Origin: JAFMJV01 sp963814315
GTDB taxonomy: Bacteria; Chloroflexota; Limnocylindria; Limnocylindrales; CSP1-4
Reading direction: 5' to 3'
DNA: 64,000 nucleotides
Assembly (NCBI GenBank): GCA_963814315.1
Contig: CAWFCG010000003.1
Coordinates: 1,054,001-1,118,000, forward strand
Shown one piece after another: positions 8,597 to 17,478 of the stretch. The position numbers were made by a program, and so were the translations under genes. The notes beneath the pieces are model-generated. The model was not told where the DNA came from, made no database searches, and was given only the letters and a program-made list of their open reading frames with translations. Every line of letters begins with the position of its first letter. Positions within the stretch are counted from its first letter, which is position 1.

Positions 8597-9361
8597 GTGA
8601 GGAAGAAAGGGACAGGCTTGGACACCGAACCATACGCCCCCAAGTCAGACGATGGCATCGCGTCGCCCGTTCCAGGAGAGTCCCAGTCGGACGCCATCCT
8701 GCCCTTCGATGACCGCCTCGATGCCATCGCCCGGGAGCGCTTCAATCGGACCGACTGGATCGAGCTCGTGGCAGCGTTCTTGTTGGCGCTGGCCACAGTC
8801 ATGGCCGCCTGGTCTGCCTACCAGTCCACCCGCTGGGGTGGCGTCCAGGCCAATGCCTACAGCGCGGCCGCGGCCAAACGTACGGAGGCCACGCAACAGA
8901 ACGGCCTCTATGGCACGCAGGTGCAGATCGACGTGATGCTCTGGATCAGCTACCTGGAGCATCGACAAGAAGGTGACACCGTCGGTGCCACGTTCTTGGA
9001 GGATCGCTTCCGGGAGGAATTCGTCCCCGCATTCGACGCCTGGGTGGCACAAGTCCCGGCCGGGGGGATTCCGCCCGGCACGCCGTTCGCGCTCTCCGAG
9101 TACGAGCCGGCGGCCGAACGCCTGGCGAAGGAGTTGAACTCGGAGGCAGACGAACTTGCCGCGCAGGCCCGGGATGCCAACCAGACTGGTGACAACTTCG
9201 TGCTGGTCGCGGTGATCATGGCCTCGGTGCTCTTCTTCGCTGGTGTCGGCACGAAGCTCAAGGGCCGCGGCACGCGCCTGATGATGCTGCTCTTCGCGGT
9301 GCTGCTGTTCCTGGGAGGTCTCGCGTTCATGCTGAGCATGCCCCAGAACGTCGGGATCTAG
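8597..9361 (+). CDS. DUF4337-like membrane protein
   Basis: 254 aa with a hydrophilic, acidic N-terminus and three predicted membrane segments: AAFLLALATVMAAWSAYQ after residue 60, then FVLVAVIMASVLFFAGVG and LMMLLFAVLLFLGGLAFML near the C-terminus. A long soluble loop (about residues 95-195) lies between the first and second. The layout resembles the DUF4337 group, whose role is unknown. The GTG at 8597 opens the frame, but AAAGG at 8605-8609 sits 8 nt before an in-frame TTG at 8618, which is an equally good start. The gene stands alone between the cox-type operon and the end of mfd. Confidence 0.75.
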   Translation: MRKKGTGLDTEPYAPKSDDGIASPVPGESQSDAILPFDDRLDAIARERFNRTDWIELVAAFLLALATVMAAWSAYQSTRWGGVQANAYSAAAAKRTEATQQNGLYGTQVQIDVMLWISYLEHRQEGDTVGATFLEDRFREEFVPAFDAWVAQVPAGGIPPGTPFALSEYEPAAERLAKELNSEADELAAQARDANQTGDNFVLVAVIMASVLFFAGVGTKLKGRGTRLMMLLFAVLLFLGGLAFMLSMPQNVGI

Positions 9362-9639
9362 CGGGCGTTCGCTGCGCTGATGGACGACCTCGGCCTCCAC
9401 AGCTAGCCGCTTACTACCGGCTCGACGCTGCCTTGCGGTAGCCGCGAGCTGCATTGGCTGCAACATCTCGACGAGGTGCCGCCCGAACTTGCCGGTTCCT
9501 TGCAACTGATGAGAAGGACTGTCATGTCCTTGCGTTCGATGCAAGAGACCGACGATCCAGGGGCCCGGCCGGTCGAGATCGTGCATCTGATCAAGGCTGG
9601 CCAATCGGGGTCACCGGCCCTATCCGGGTCACCGCCACC

Positions 9640-12600
9640 CTACGTTCCGGCGGCTCGAGCCTCCCTCGCCAGGCGGTCCACCATCGCCTGGGTCAGGCGC
9701 CAGGCGCGCTCGCCATCGGTCGGGACTCGCACACGCACCTGGTTCGAGGCATAGCGGATGTGCCCCTGCAGCGCTCGAAGTGGATCATCCACCGCCTGTG
9801 GCGCCAGCGCGCGCATGGTGTCGGCACGTGACCAGTCCGGCCCGAACCGCAGCACCAGCTGACCATCCTCGCGTGAGACCTGCAGCAGCCCGGCCTCCTC
9901 GGCGCGGTAGCGCAGGCGCGACACGCCCAGCAGGCGCTCGACCGGCGGCGGCATGACCCCGTACCGATCCAGCAGCTCAGCCTGGATCTCGCTGAGTCCG
10001 TCGTCGCTGACGACACGACCAAGTCGCCGATAGAGCTCCAGCTTCTGCGGCTCCTCGGGCACATAGTCGTCGGGCAGAAAAGCATCGACCGGCAGGTCGA
10101 TCTTGGCCTGGCTGCGTGCCGTGCGGGCCTCGCGACCCTCAAGCTGCGCCTTCTCCTCCTCGACCGCCTCGGCCAGCATGCGGGTGTAGAGGTCGAAGCC
10201 GACCGCGGCCATATGCCCGTGCTGTTCAGCACCAAGGATGTTGCCGGCACCGCGGATCTCCAGGTCGGACAGCGCGATCTGGAACCCGGCCCCCAGTTCG
10301 GAAGCATTGAAGATGGCGGCCAACCGCTTGCGGGCGACATCCGAGAGTGCCGCCTTTCGCCGGTACAGCAGGTACGCGTAGGCGCGCCGGGATGAACGAC
10401 CCACGCGACCACGGAGCTGGTAGAGCTGCGCCAGGCCCAGCGCATCGGCGCGGTCGATGATGATGGTGTTGGCGTTGGGGATGTCCAGGCCCGATTCGAT
10501 GATAGTGGTGCTGACCAGCACGTCGTACTCACCGGTCGCGAAGGCCAGCATCACCTTCTCCAGCACACCCTCCGGCATCTGCCCGTGACCGACCACGATG
10601 CGCGCACTGGGCAGCAGCCGGCGAAGCTGCTCGGCTTGCGCGTCGATGGTCTCGACGCGGTTGTGCACGTAGAACACCTGGCCGCCACGGTCGAGCTCGC
10701 GCAGGATGGCGTCGCGTACCAGTGCAGCCGACGCCTCTGCCACACGTGTCTGGATGGGCAGGCGGTCCTCTGGTGGTGTCTCGATGACGCTCATGTCCCG
10801 CACGCCGACGAGGGCCAGGTTGAGCGTGCGCGGGATGGGTGTGGCCGACAGCGTCAGCACGTGCACCTCAGTCTTGAGCTGCTTGAGTCGTTCCTTATGC
10901 GTGACCCCGAAACGCTGCTCCTCGTCCACCACCACCAGTCCCAGGTCCTTGAAATGGATGTCACGGCTGAGCAGTCGATGCGTCCCGATGACCACGTCCA
11001 CGGTCCCGGCCTCAAGACCGGCCAGCGTGTCCTGCTGCTCACGCTTCGACACGAACCGACTCAGCGAGCGGACCGTCACGGGATAGGCAGCGAAGCGCTG
11101 GCTGAAGGTGAGCAGGTGCTGCGCAGCCAGGATCGTCGTCGGTACCAGGACCGCCACCTGCGTTCCGGCCTGGATGGCCTTGAAGGCTGCCCGCAGTGCC
11201 ACCTCTGTCTTGCCATAGCCGACGTCACCGACCACCAGGCGGTCCATGGGCGTATCGCGCTCCAGATCGGCCTTCACCTCGATGGCCGCGCGGAGCTGGT
11301 CGGGTGTCTCCTCGTACGGGAAGGCGGCCTCCATCTCCGACTGCCAGGGCGTGTCGTCGTCGAACGAACGGCCCTGGGCCTTGGCGCGGTCGGCATAAAG
11401 ACGGAGCAGGTCACGGGCGAGGTCGCCGACCGCCTTCTTGACTCGGCTGCGTGCGCGCTGCCACTCGCCGCCACCAAGCTTGCTGAGCTGCGGGTGGTCG
11501 CCGCCGGCATAGCGCGAGATCCGCTCGATCTGCTCGACCGGCACCCAGATGAAGCCCTTCTCGGCAAAATGCAGCTCCAGGAAATCGCGCTCCTCGGAGC
11601 CCTTTCCGCCTGCGGCGCGGCGCACCAATCCCTCATACCGGGCCACGCCATGGTCCACGTGGACGACCGTGTCGCCGGGTTCCAGGCGCTCCAGCAGGTC
11701 GCGTGGCACCACTCGCCGCATGGCGCGTGGACGTCGCACACGGACCGTGCCGAAAAGCTCGCGGTCGGTGACCAGGACAAGCCCATCGGGGCCGTCGGCG
11801 AACCCACCATTGAGGCTGCGCTCGATGAGCGTGAGGCCGCCCCGCGGCACGGGTTCGTGCAGCGCGTGCAACGGGGCGGCGCCCATGCCATCCGCCTCCA
11901 GGATCTCGGCCAGGCGCATCGATTGGTCGGACGCCAGCACCACGCGGGCCCCTTCGCCACGCCAGCGCCGGACGGTGGCAGCCAGGTCGCCGATGGCAGC
12001 CGGCGGCACGCTGGGCTCACGCCAGCCGAACGGGTTGCCACCGGGTGGAGCACCAGCGGCCTCCGGCTCCCAGGTCAGCTCCAGCGTGGACGCCTCGTGC
12101 AGGGCCGACTTCCATTCGCGCGCGGTCGGATACGCCGATGCCCAACGGGCCGGGATCTCCCCTGCCCGCTCCAGCTCACCGCGTCGCTCGTCGGCCTGCG
12201 ACTGCAGGAACTCGGCCACGTTGATGACCTCGTCGGGCTCGTCGATGAGCCAAACGGCTTGGCCGAGATGGTCGATGGCAGTGCTGGGCGCAAGATAGCC
12301 GCCCCACAGTTCGGCAGCATCGCCCAGGACGCCGCTGTCGAACCGCTCCAAGTCAGCCTGCAGGCCCTCAGGCAGTCGAGCCGCCGAACGACCCATATGC
12401 TCGATGAGCACCGTGCAGGCATCGGCGCCGAGGATGAACTCTGATGCCGGCAGCAGCACGGCGGACTCCACTGAACCGCGCCCTCGCTGGTCGGCTGGGT
12501 CGAAGGCTCGCAGCGAATCGACCTCGTCGCCGAACCACTCCACCCGCACCGGCATCGGCTGCCCAGCCGGGAAGACATCGACGATGCCGCCACGTCGTGC

Positions 12601-13239
12601 GAATTCGCCCCGGCCACCGACCTCGGGCACGTGCTCATAGCCCAGGGCAACGAGCGCGCCCACGACACGGTCCGGGCCGAGGCGCAGCCCGGACAGGAGC
12701 GTGAGCGGATCGGTCGGGATGTCGTCGGGCGCGAGCGTGCGCTGGAACAGCGCCTGCACGCTGCTGACCAGGATGCGCGCCGCGCCGTCTTCGGAGCGCC
12801 AGGCGGCCAGCGCGGCCACTCGGGCAGCCGATTCATCACGCACCAGCTCGGAGCGCTCGTAGGCGAGGGCCGTCCGCGGCTCCAGCGTGACCACCTGCTC
12901 ACTGCCACCCAGCCAGGCTGACAGCTCCTCAGCGACGCGGTCGGCGATCTCGGCGTCGCGGGAGATCCACACCAGCCGTTCACCGGACGCGACGCTGAGG
13001 GCGGCCGCCAGGAATGTCTTGGCGCCGTGGGGCACGCCAGCGTAGGTCACGTGGCGCAGGTCACGGCCGACCCGTCCGCCGGCCGCGGTGCGATAGCGTT
13101 CGACGAGTGCCTGCAGTTCGCCCGTGCGCGCCAAGAGGCCGGCGAGTGGCGACAGGTCGGGAACGCGATGACGTGGTGTCGGGACACCAGCCTGGTCCTT
13201 GCGGCGGCGCCGCTGCGTTCGCCGGAAGGCGTCGGTCAC
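9640..13239 (-). CDS. mfd: Transcription-repair coupling factor Mfd
   Basis: 1199 aa, normal for Mfd. It removes RNA polymerase stalled at lesions and recruits UvrA. Domains in order: a UvrB-like N-terminal region ending near residue 400; the RNA polymerase-interacting CarD-like domain (LEPGDTVVHVDHGVARYEGL) near 520-590; a superfamily 2 helicase core with Walker A GDVGYGKTE near 669, the DEEQRFG box near 770 and TLSATPIPRTL; helicase motif VI RGRVGRSSRRAYAYLL; and the C-terminal TRCF domain with DLPVDAFLPDDYVPEE. The GTG start overlaps the pth stop (GTGA), so it is coupled to pth. Confidence 0.97.
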   Translation of the reverse strand: MTDAFRRTQRRRRKDQAGVPTPRHRVPDLSPLAGLLARTGELQALVERYRTAAGGRVGRDLRHVTYAGVPHGAKTFLAAALSVASGERLVWISRDAEIADRVAEELSAWLGGSEQVVTLEPRTALAYERSELVRDESAARVAALAAWRSEDGAARILVSSVQALFQRTLAPDDIPTDPLTLLSGLRLGPDRVVGALVALGYEHVPEVGGRGEFARRGGIVDVFPAGQPMPVRVEWFGDEVDSLRAFDPADQRGRGSVESAVLLPASEFILGADACTVLIEHMGRSAARLPEGLQADLERFDSGVLGDAAELWGGYLAPSTAIDHLGQAVWLIDEPDEVINVAEFLQSQADERRGELERAGEIPARWASAYPTAREWKSALHEASTLELTWEPEAAGAPPGGNPFGWREPSVPPAAIGDLAATVRRWRGEGARVVLASDQSMRLAEILEADGMGAAPLHALHEPVPRGGLTLIERSLNGGFADGPDGLVLVTDRELFGTVRVRRPRAMRRVVPRDLLERLEPGDTVVHVDHGVARYEGLVRRAAGGKGSEERDFLELHFAEKGFIWVPVEQIERISRYAGGDHPQLSKLGGGEWQRARSRVKKAVGDLARDLLRLYADRAKAQGRSFDDDTPWQSEMEAAFPYEETPDQLRAAIEVKADLERDTPMDRLVVGDVGYGKTEVALRAAFKAIQAGTQVAVLVPTTILAAQHLLTFSQRFAAYPVTVRSLSRFVSKREQQDTLAGLEAGTVDVVIGTHRLLSRDIHFKDLGLVVVDEEQRFGVTHKERLKQLKTEVHVLTLSATPIPRTLNLALVGVRDMSVIETPPEDRLPIQTRVAEASAALVRDAILRELDRGGQVFYVHNRVETIDAQAEQLRRLLPSARIVVGHGQMPEGVLEKVMLAFATGEYDVLVSTTIIESGLDIPNANTIIIDRADALGLAQLYQLRGRVGRSSRRAYAYLLYRRKAALSDVARKRLAAIFNASELGAGFQIALSDLEIRGAGNILGAEQHGHMAAVGFDLYTRMLAEAVEEEKAQLEGREARTARSQAKIDLPVDAFLPDDYVPEEPQKLELYRRLGRVVSDDGLSEIQAELLDRYGVMPPPVERLLGVSRLRYRAEEAGLLQVSREDGQLVLRFGPDWSRADTMRALAPQAVDDPLRALQGHIRYASNQVRVRVPTDGERAWRLTQAMVDRLAREARAAGT

Positions 13240-13991
13240 CGAGTGCGGCCCTTGTCGTGACTGGTGAGGATCTCCGGCAGCAGCTTGCGCCAGCCGGTCT
13301 TGGTGCGGACCACGCCCTCCGCATCGGGCTGTCGTTCCTGCGCCACGACCTCAGCGTCGTCGGCGTTCGCGGCGCCGGCGTGCACCTCCTCGGCCTCCGT
13401 GTCGTCAGCGCTGGTCTCGAGCTCAGGCTCCCAGCCGTTCCAACGGCTGGCGGCAGCGTCCGGCCCGTCGGTGGCCCACCGCTCGACCGCATCGGCCGCA
13501 GCATCGAGGACCACATCGAGGTGCCGTTGCTCGGCGTGCTCGAAGTCGCCCAGAACGTGCTGGATGGCCGCACCCTGTGGCGCCCCGATGCCGACGCGCA
13601 GCCGTGCGAAGGACTCGGTGCCCATCTCGCCGATGATCGAGCGCAACCCGTTGTGGCCCCCGGCGCTGCCACGCGCCTTGAGACGCAACTTGCCGAAGGG
13701 CAGCGACATATCGTCGACGACCACGAGGACGTCCGGCAGCGGCGCTCGCTCCCGTGCCAGCACCTTGCGCACGGCCTCGCCCGACGCGTTCATGTAGGTC
13801 ATCGGCTTGACCAGGATGAGCTCGTCGTCACCGAGGTAGCTGCGCACCGTGGCAGCCGCATCCTTGGCCTTGGCGCGACCGGATGCGCCGACGCGATCGG
13901 CCAGACGATCCAGCACCATCCAGCCGATGTTGTGGCGGGTCTTCTCGTAGCGTGAGCCGGGGTTACCCAGGCCCACCACGATCTTCTTCAC
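13236..13991 (-). CDS. pth: Peptidyl-tRNA hydrolase with a C-terminal extension
   Basis: Recycles peptidyl-tRNA that drops off the ribosome. The core has the family landmarks: VVGLGNPGSRYEKTRHNIGWM with the catalytic His, KPMTYMNASGEAV, VVVDDMSLPFGKLRLKARGSAGGHNGL, and RLRVGIG. The GTG at 13991 is chosen because AGGGG lies a few nt before it and it gives the usual MKKIVVGLGNPG start; the frame itself opens at 14009. After the normal end (about residue 190) it carries some 60 extra residues, acidic and Ala-rich, ending in a basic tail (KTGWRKLLPE). The extension is unusual and has no assigned role. Confidence 0.95.
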   Translation of the reverse strand: MKKIVVGLGNPGSRYEKTRHNIGWMVLDRLADRVGASGRAKAKDAAATVRSYLGDDELILVKPMTYMNASGEAVRKVLARERAPLPDVLVVVDDMSLPFGKLRLKARGSAGGHNGLRSIIGEMGTESFARLRVGIGAPQGAAIQHVLGDFEHAEQRHLDVVLDAAADAVERWATDGPDAAASRWNGWEPELETSADDTEAEEVHAGAANADDAEVVAQERQPDAEGVVRTKTGWRKLLPEILTSHDKGRTR

Positions 13992-14099
13992 TGCGTCCCC
14001 TCGCCTCATCTGGGCATTCGCCTCATCGGGGCATGCCGACGGACCGCCACCCGACTCGGATCGGGCGCGGTCGTGCTGCCGATGGTACTCGGGAGCGAG

Positions 14100-14840
14100 T
14101 CAGCGAGCGCTGGCGCGTGGCTCCAACATGTGGTCGGGACGTGCCTGAGCTGGCGCTGCTGGCGGGGGAGATGCTGCGGACCGCTTGGCCACCACCGACA
14201 ACACGATGCGATACACGAACAGGAACACCACGATGGTCGTCATCACCAGGTAACCCAGGAAGACCCAGGCGGCCTGTGTGTCCGAGCCAGCCATGAGCCC
14301 GTGGACCGTAGCGCCCAGGAACGCCAGGAATGACAGGTAGTGCACACGTCGCCAAGCTGGGGCACCGATGCGCTTCTTCACGTAGAAGCTCAACAGCACC
14401 AGCAGCGTGATGGCCAGCGTGATCTGTCCGATGCCGACCCAGAGCGGCCGATACGGACCACTGAACGGGATGAGCACCTCCAGGGGGCTATAGGGCACGC
14501 TGCGGTCGATCATCAGGACTGCGACATGGACGAGCGCGAGTGCCAGACCGATCGACGAAAGGTCCTGGTGCAGCGTGAACGAGACTGCGCGATGGGCGAT
14601 GCGATCAAGGATCTTGGTCGAGAGTAGCAACCCATAGACCACCGAGCCGGTGAGCGCGAGATACGCCAGCAGCGCACTGATCCGCGTCACGTACCAGGGC
14701 AGGCGCTCGTACTCCTCGCCTAGCCAACGACCGACCGACGCAGCTGCCGAGCCACCGGTGCCGGCGAGCACGATGGCGACGATGCCGAGGAACAGCCCCC
14801 AGCGCAGCGGACGAGTCCATGCGTGCATGCCTTGGTACAT
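14100..14840 (-). CDS. Ferric-reductase-like transmembrane protein
   Basis: 246 aa with about six membrane segments and a Pro/Ala-rich cytosolic tail. Conserved His residues sit in the helices (FTLHQDLSSIGLALALVHV; WRRVHYLSFLAFLGATVHGL), as expected for the b-haem ligands of the ferric-reductase-like transmembrane domain family (YedZ/MsrQ type). It would move electrons across the membrane. The ATG follows the apbE stop directly. The genes upstream, two small membrane-anchored proteins and ApbE, suggest an extracytoplasmic flavin/haem electron chain; the acceptor is not visible here. Confidence 0.8.
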   Translation of the reverse strand: MYQGMHAWTRPLRWGLFLGIVAIVLAGTGGSAAASVGRWLGEEYERLPWYVTRISALLAYLALTGSVVYGLLLSTKILDRIAHRAVSFTLHQDLSSIGLALALVHVAVLMIDRSVPYSPLEVLIPFSGPYRPLWVGIGQITLAITLLVLLSFYVKKRIGAPAWRRVHYLSFLAFLGATVHGLMAGSDTQAAWVFLGYLVMTTIVVFLFVYRIVLSVVAKRSAASPPPAAPAQARPDHMLEPRASAR

Positions 14841-15791
14841 CTAGACCAACCACCTGTCTGCACCCTCCGGGGCGATGAGCTCGCCACGCTCCAGCAGCAG
14901 GAACGCAGCGTCTGCCCTGGCGTGCTCGAGCAACCGCAGGCCGGCGTCCGAGCCGCTGATGACCACGGCCTTGGCGAGTGCCTCAGCGGTCAAGGCGTCG
15001 CCCGCCACGACCGTGGCCTGGACGACGTCGGTCTCAGCGGGGCACCCGGTGCGCGGGTCGATGAGATGGTGCGCCCAGCCCGCGTCTCGCTGCCAACGAT
15101 GCACGCTCGTGCCGGACGTGGCGATGCCGAGGACGCTGGCGGCGTCCGACGTCGGCGAGATGACGGCCAGATCCGTCGTGCTCGTGCGCGGGTCTGCGAT
15201 GGCGACGGCCCAATCGGACGGCGGGCCGCCGTTCGCTTCCCGGCGCCAGGCTACGTCACCATCAGCATCCACCATCGCGATCGGATAGCGGCCCAAGAGC
15301 GCCAGCGCTCGGTCAGCGATCCAGCCCTTACCCACGCCATCGAGGTCAAAGGCCGCGTTCAGCACCCGTTCTAGGCGATGACGGCGACCGGACCGGGCGA
15401 CGGACCAACTGCCGGCGACCGAAGTGAACGGATCACCGGATTCGGCCGACAGCCTGGCGTCGAGCAAGGTGATGTCGACCAGTCCACTGGTGAGTCGGGA
15501 CATCTCTCGCGAACGCTCCAGCAGGGTGCCCATGGTCGGACCCACCAGCACCTCGGCGCGCGGATCATCATTGAGTCGCCTGAGCTCTGAACCAGCATCG
15601 AAGCGGGTGAGTCGGCTCGCCCAATTCTGGATGCGACCCGCCGCCAGCCGCAGATCGCGCTCGGCCATGCGCTCCGAGCCAGGTGGCCCCGCGACACGCA
15701 TCGTGACCCATCCGCCCATGGCCGCGAACCGCATCGACCGTTCAACGAGCCCCACCCTGGTGACCGTGGCGTCGGGGGCGATCGTGGTCAC
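14841..15791 (-). CDS. apbE: FAD:protein FMN transferase (ApbE family)
   Basis: 316 aa. ApbE links FMN covalently to Ser/Thr of extracytoplasmic redox proteins. Family motifs are visible: FDLDGVGKGWIADRAL near residue 150, then HHLIDPRTGCPAETDVVQATV, and ADALTAEALAKAVVISG near the C-terminus. There is no obvious signal peptide or lipobox, unlike many homologues, so its location is uncertain. The start overlaps the preceding gene. No FMN_bind-domain protein, its usual target, is in the window; the two small proteins upstream are possible but unproven clients. Confidence 0.9.
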   Translation of the reverse strand: MTTIAPDATVTRVGLVERSMRFAAMGGWVTMRVAGPPGSERMAERDLRLAAGRIQNWASRLTRFDAGSELRRLNDDPRAEVLVGPTMGTLLERSREMSRLTSGLVDITLLDARLSAESGDPFTSVAGSWSVARSGRRHRLERVLNAAFDLDGVGKGWIADRALALLGRYPIAMVDADGDVAWRREANGGPPSDWAVAIADPRTSTTDLAVISPTSDAASVLGIATSGTSVHRWQRDAGWAHHLIDPRTGCPAETDVVQATVVAGDALTAEALAKAVVISGSDAGLRLLEHARADAAFLLLERGELIAPEGADRWLV

Positions 15792-16198
15792 CCCGACTGG
15801 CGCGTCCGGGTCACGACCCGCACGCTGCTCCTGCTGCTGGGGCTACTGACGGTCGGAGGCGACACGCGCTGCACCACGATCCGCGGTGTGGGGGCCGCCT
15901 CGCGGATGACGCGCGCGCCCTTGGGTGCCTTCTGTCCGGGTTTGAGTCGTACGTACTGGACGGGACGATCGACCTTCTGCCGGACACGCTCGACCTTTGG
16001 CTCAGGCGGCGCCGGGGCCGCCGCATCAGTGGACAGCGGGAAACGCACCAGGCCGGCTCCGATCACGGTCACCGCGGCGAGGGCACCGGCGCCGACCATC
16101 ATGCGGGCTGCGGTCGGAGACGGCCGACCCCGACCGGCTCCGGGCGTTCGTGCCCCCGGCGGGGCCCCGGCCCCAGCGGGCGGATCGGAGGGTGTCAT
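15788..16198 (-). CDS. Small membrane-anchored basic protein A (paralogue of the next gene)
   Basis: About 136 aa: a Pro/Gly-rich N-terminus, one membrane segment (MMVGAGALAAVTVIGAGLVRF), then a basic, Pro/Ser-rich outer region. The tail VQYVRLKPGQK...AAPTPRIVVQRV...SSRSSVRVVTR matches the adjacent protein's VVYVKP...APTPQTIVLKKQ...SSGSRTTVVRR in order and spacing, so the two look like a diverged tandem duplication. I know no named family for it. The ATG at 16198 overlaps the stop of the previous gene (TGATG) and the end overlaps apbE, so it belongs to that operon. Confidence 0.65.
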   Translation of the reverse strand: MTPSDPPAGAGAPPGARTPGAGRGRPSPTAARMMVGAGALAAVTVIGAGLVRFPLSTDAAAPAPPEPKVERVRQKVDRPVQYVRLKPGQKAPKGARVIREAAPTPRIVVQRVSPPTVSSPSSRSSVRVVTRTRQSG

Positions 16199-16647
16199 CA
16201 ATCGTCGTCCTCGCGCTCGTTCTCACGCTGTTCCTTGGCCCGCTCGGCCTTCTGCTCAGCAGCGTGCTCGCGTCGCTCGGCAGCATCTTCAAGCGCGTGC
16301 TCGCGCCCCTCATCGTGCTCGTCGTCACCCTGGCTCGGCACTCGCCGAACGACCGTCGTCCGCGAGCCAGAAGAGGCTGCCTTGGCCGCAGGGGCCTGCT
16401 TCTTCAGCACGATGGTCTGAGGCGTGGGGGCCGGCTTGACGTACACGACCTCAGGCTCCAGCGGCGCCTCATTGGTGAGTTCGGGGTCCGCTCTGCCATC
16501 GGTAGCCAGGTCGCCGTCCAAGGCCACGGCTGCAGACTGGATCCCACCCGAACCGGGAACAGGCGCGAAGCCGGCCACGACCAAACCGATGGTCAGGACG
16601 ATGGTGGCCGCCACAGTGGCGACGACAAGAGCAAGACGCTGGGGCAT
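16198..16647 (-). CDS. Small membrane-anchored protein B, first gene of the apbE operon
   Basis: 149 aa. Residues 5-27 form a signal-anchor (LALVVATVAATIVLTIGLVVAGF). The exterior part holds VVYVKPAPTPQTIVLKK and SSGSRTTVVRR, which echo protein A, then a strongly charged helix-forming tail rich in Glu, Arg and Lys. Function unknown. It is the promoter-proximal gene of B-A-apbE-reductase, and the response-regulator gene starts 150 bp away on the other strand, so the two-component system probably controls this operon. That is inference from position only. Confidence 0.65.
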   Translation of the reverse strand: MPQRLALVVATVAATIVLTIGLVVAGFAPVPGSGGIQSAAVALDGDLATDGRADPELTNEAPLEPEVVYVKPAPTPQTIVLKKQAPAAKAASSGSRTTVVRRVPSQGDDEHDEGREHALEDAAERREHAAEQKAERAKEQRENEREDDD

Positions 16648-16797
16648 CGGGAGCCTCCGGGATGACGGGTCGAATGGGGATGAGTCTCAGATGAGCCAGT
16701 TGCGCCGCCATGTGCCGCAGGTGTGAGTTCTCAAAGAAAGCGCGACAGGCTGCCTCGCACCATTGCGCAATCACGTCGCGACAGCGAGGATGCAGGG

Positions 16798-17478
16798 ATG
16801 CGTGTGCTGGTCGTCGAAGACGAAGTGAAGATCGCTCGGGCCATCGACCGCGTGCTGACGGCAGAGCGGTACTCCACGGATGTGGCCGAAGACGGCGTCG
16901 GAGCGTTGGCGCTGGCTGCCGAGCATGACTACGACGTCATCCTGCTGGACCGCATGCTGCCGGACCTTGATGGCATCGAGGTCGTGCGTCTGCTCCGTTC
17001 CCGCGGCATCGGCACGCCCGTGCTCATGCTGACGGCGCTGGGTGGCCTCGATCATCGTGTGGAGGGTCTGGACAGCGGCGCCGACGACTACCTCGCCAAG
17101 CCCTTCGCCTTCAATGAGTTGCTGGCGCGCATCCGCGCACTCGCACGTCGCAGCCCAGCCCGGCCCAGCGAGACGCTGGTGGCCGGCGACCTGGTGCTCG
17201 ACCCCACGCGGATCACCGTCTCGGTGGGGGACCACCGCGAGGACCTATCGGCACGTGAGTTCGCCCTGCTCACCTACCTGGTCCGCCACGAGGGAACGGT
17301 GGTCACGCGACAGCAGATCCTCGACGCCGTCTGGGGTGCCGAGCCGGATGTCTACAGCAACGTCGTCGACCTCTACGTGCACTACCTGCGCCGCAAGCTG
17401 GACGTCCTCGGTCGCCGGGACGCCCTCCGAACGGTGCGCGGGGTGGGCTACTCCCTGCGCATCGACGTCAGCACGTGA
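16798..17478 (+). CDS. OmpR-family response regulator
   Basis: 226 aa. The receiver domain has the acidic pair EDE at residues 7-9, phospho-acceptor Asp51 (ILLDRMLPD), the conserved Thr/Ser switch (MLTA) and the Lys in YLAKPF. The C-terminal winged helix shows the OmpR signature LSAREFALLTYLVRHEGTVVTRQQILDAVW and VDLYVHYLRRKLD. The start at 16798 gives the exact family N-terminus (MRVLVVEDE) with GCAGGG just before it; a longer frame upstream lacks support. Its last bases overlap the kinase start (GTGA). It is divergent from the apbE/ferric-reductase operon. Confidence 0.94.
   Translation: MRVLVVEDEVKIARAIDRVLTAERYSTDVAEDGVGALALAAEHDYDVILLDRMLPDLDGIEVVRLLRSRGIGTPVLMLTALGGLDHRVEGLDSGADDYLAKPFAFNELLARIRALARRSPARPSETLVAGDLVLDPTRITVSVGDHREDLSAREFALLTYLVRHEGTVVTRQQILDAVWGAEPDVYSNVVDLYVHYLRRKLDVLGRRDALRTVRGVGYSLRIDVST

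Noticed and set aside
10585..12444. Long open frame of 619 codons antisense to mfd
   Set aside because: A high-GC shadow: mfd is certain on the other strand and the antisense translation has no recognisable domain.
16198..16647. Flavinylation site in the small protein DGDLATDG
   Set aside because: It does not match the usual DGxTGAT-type target motif closely enough.
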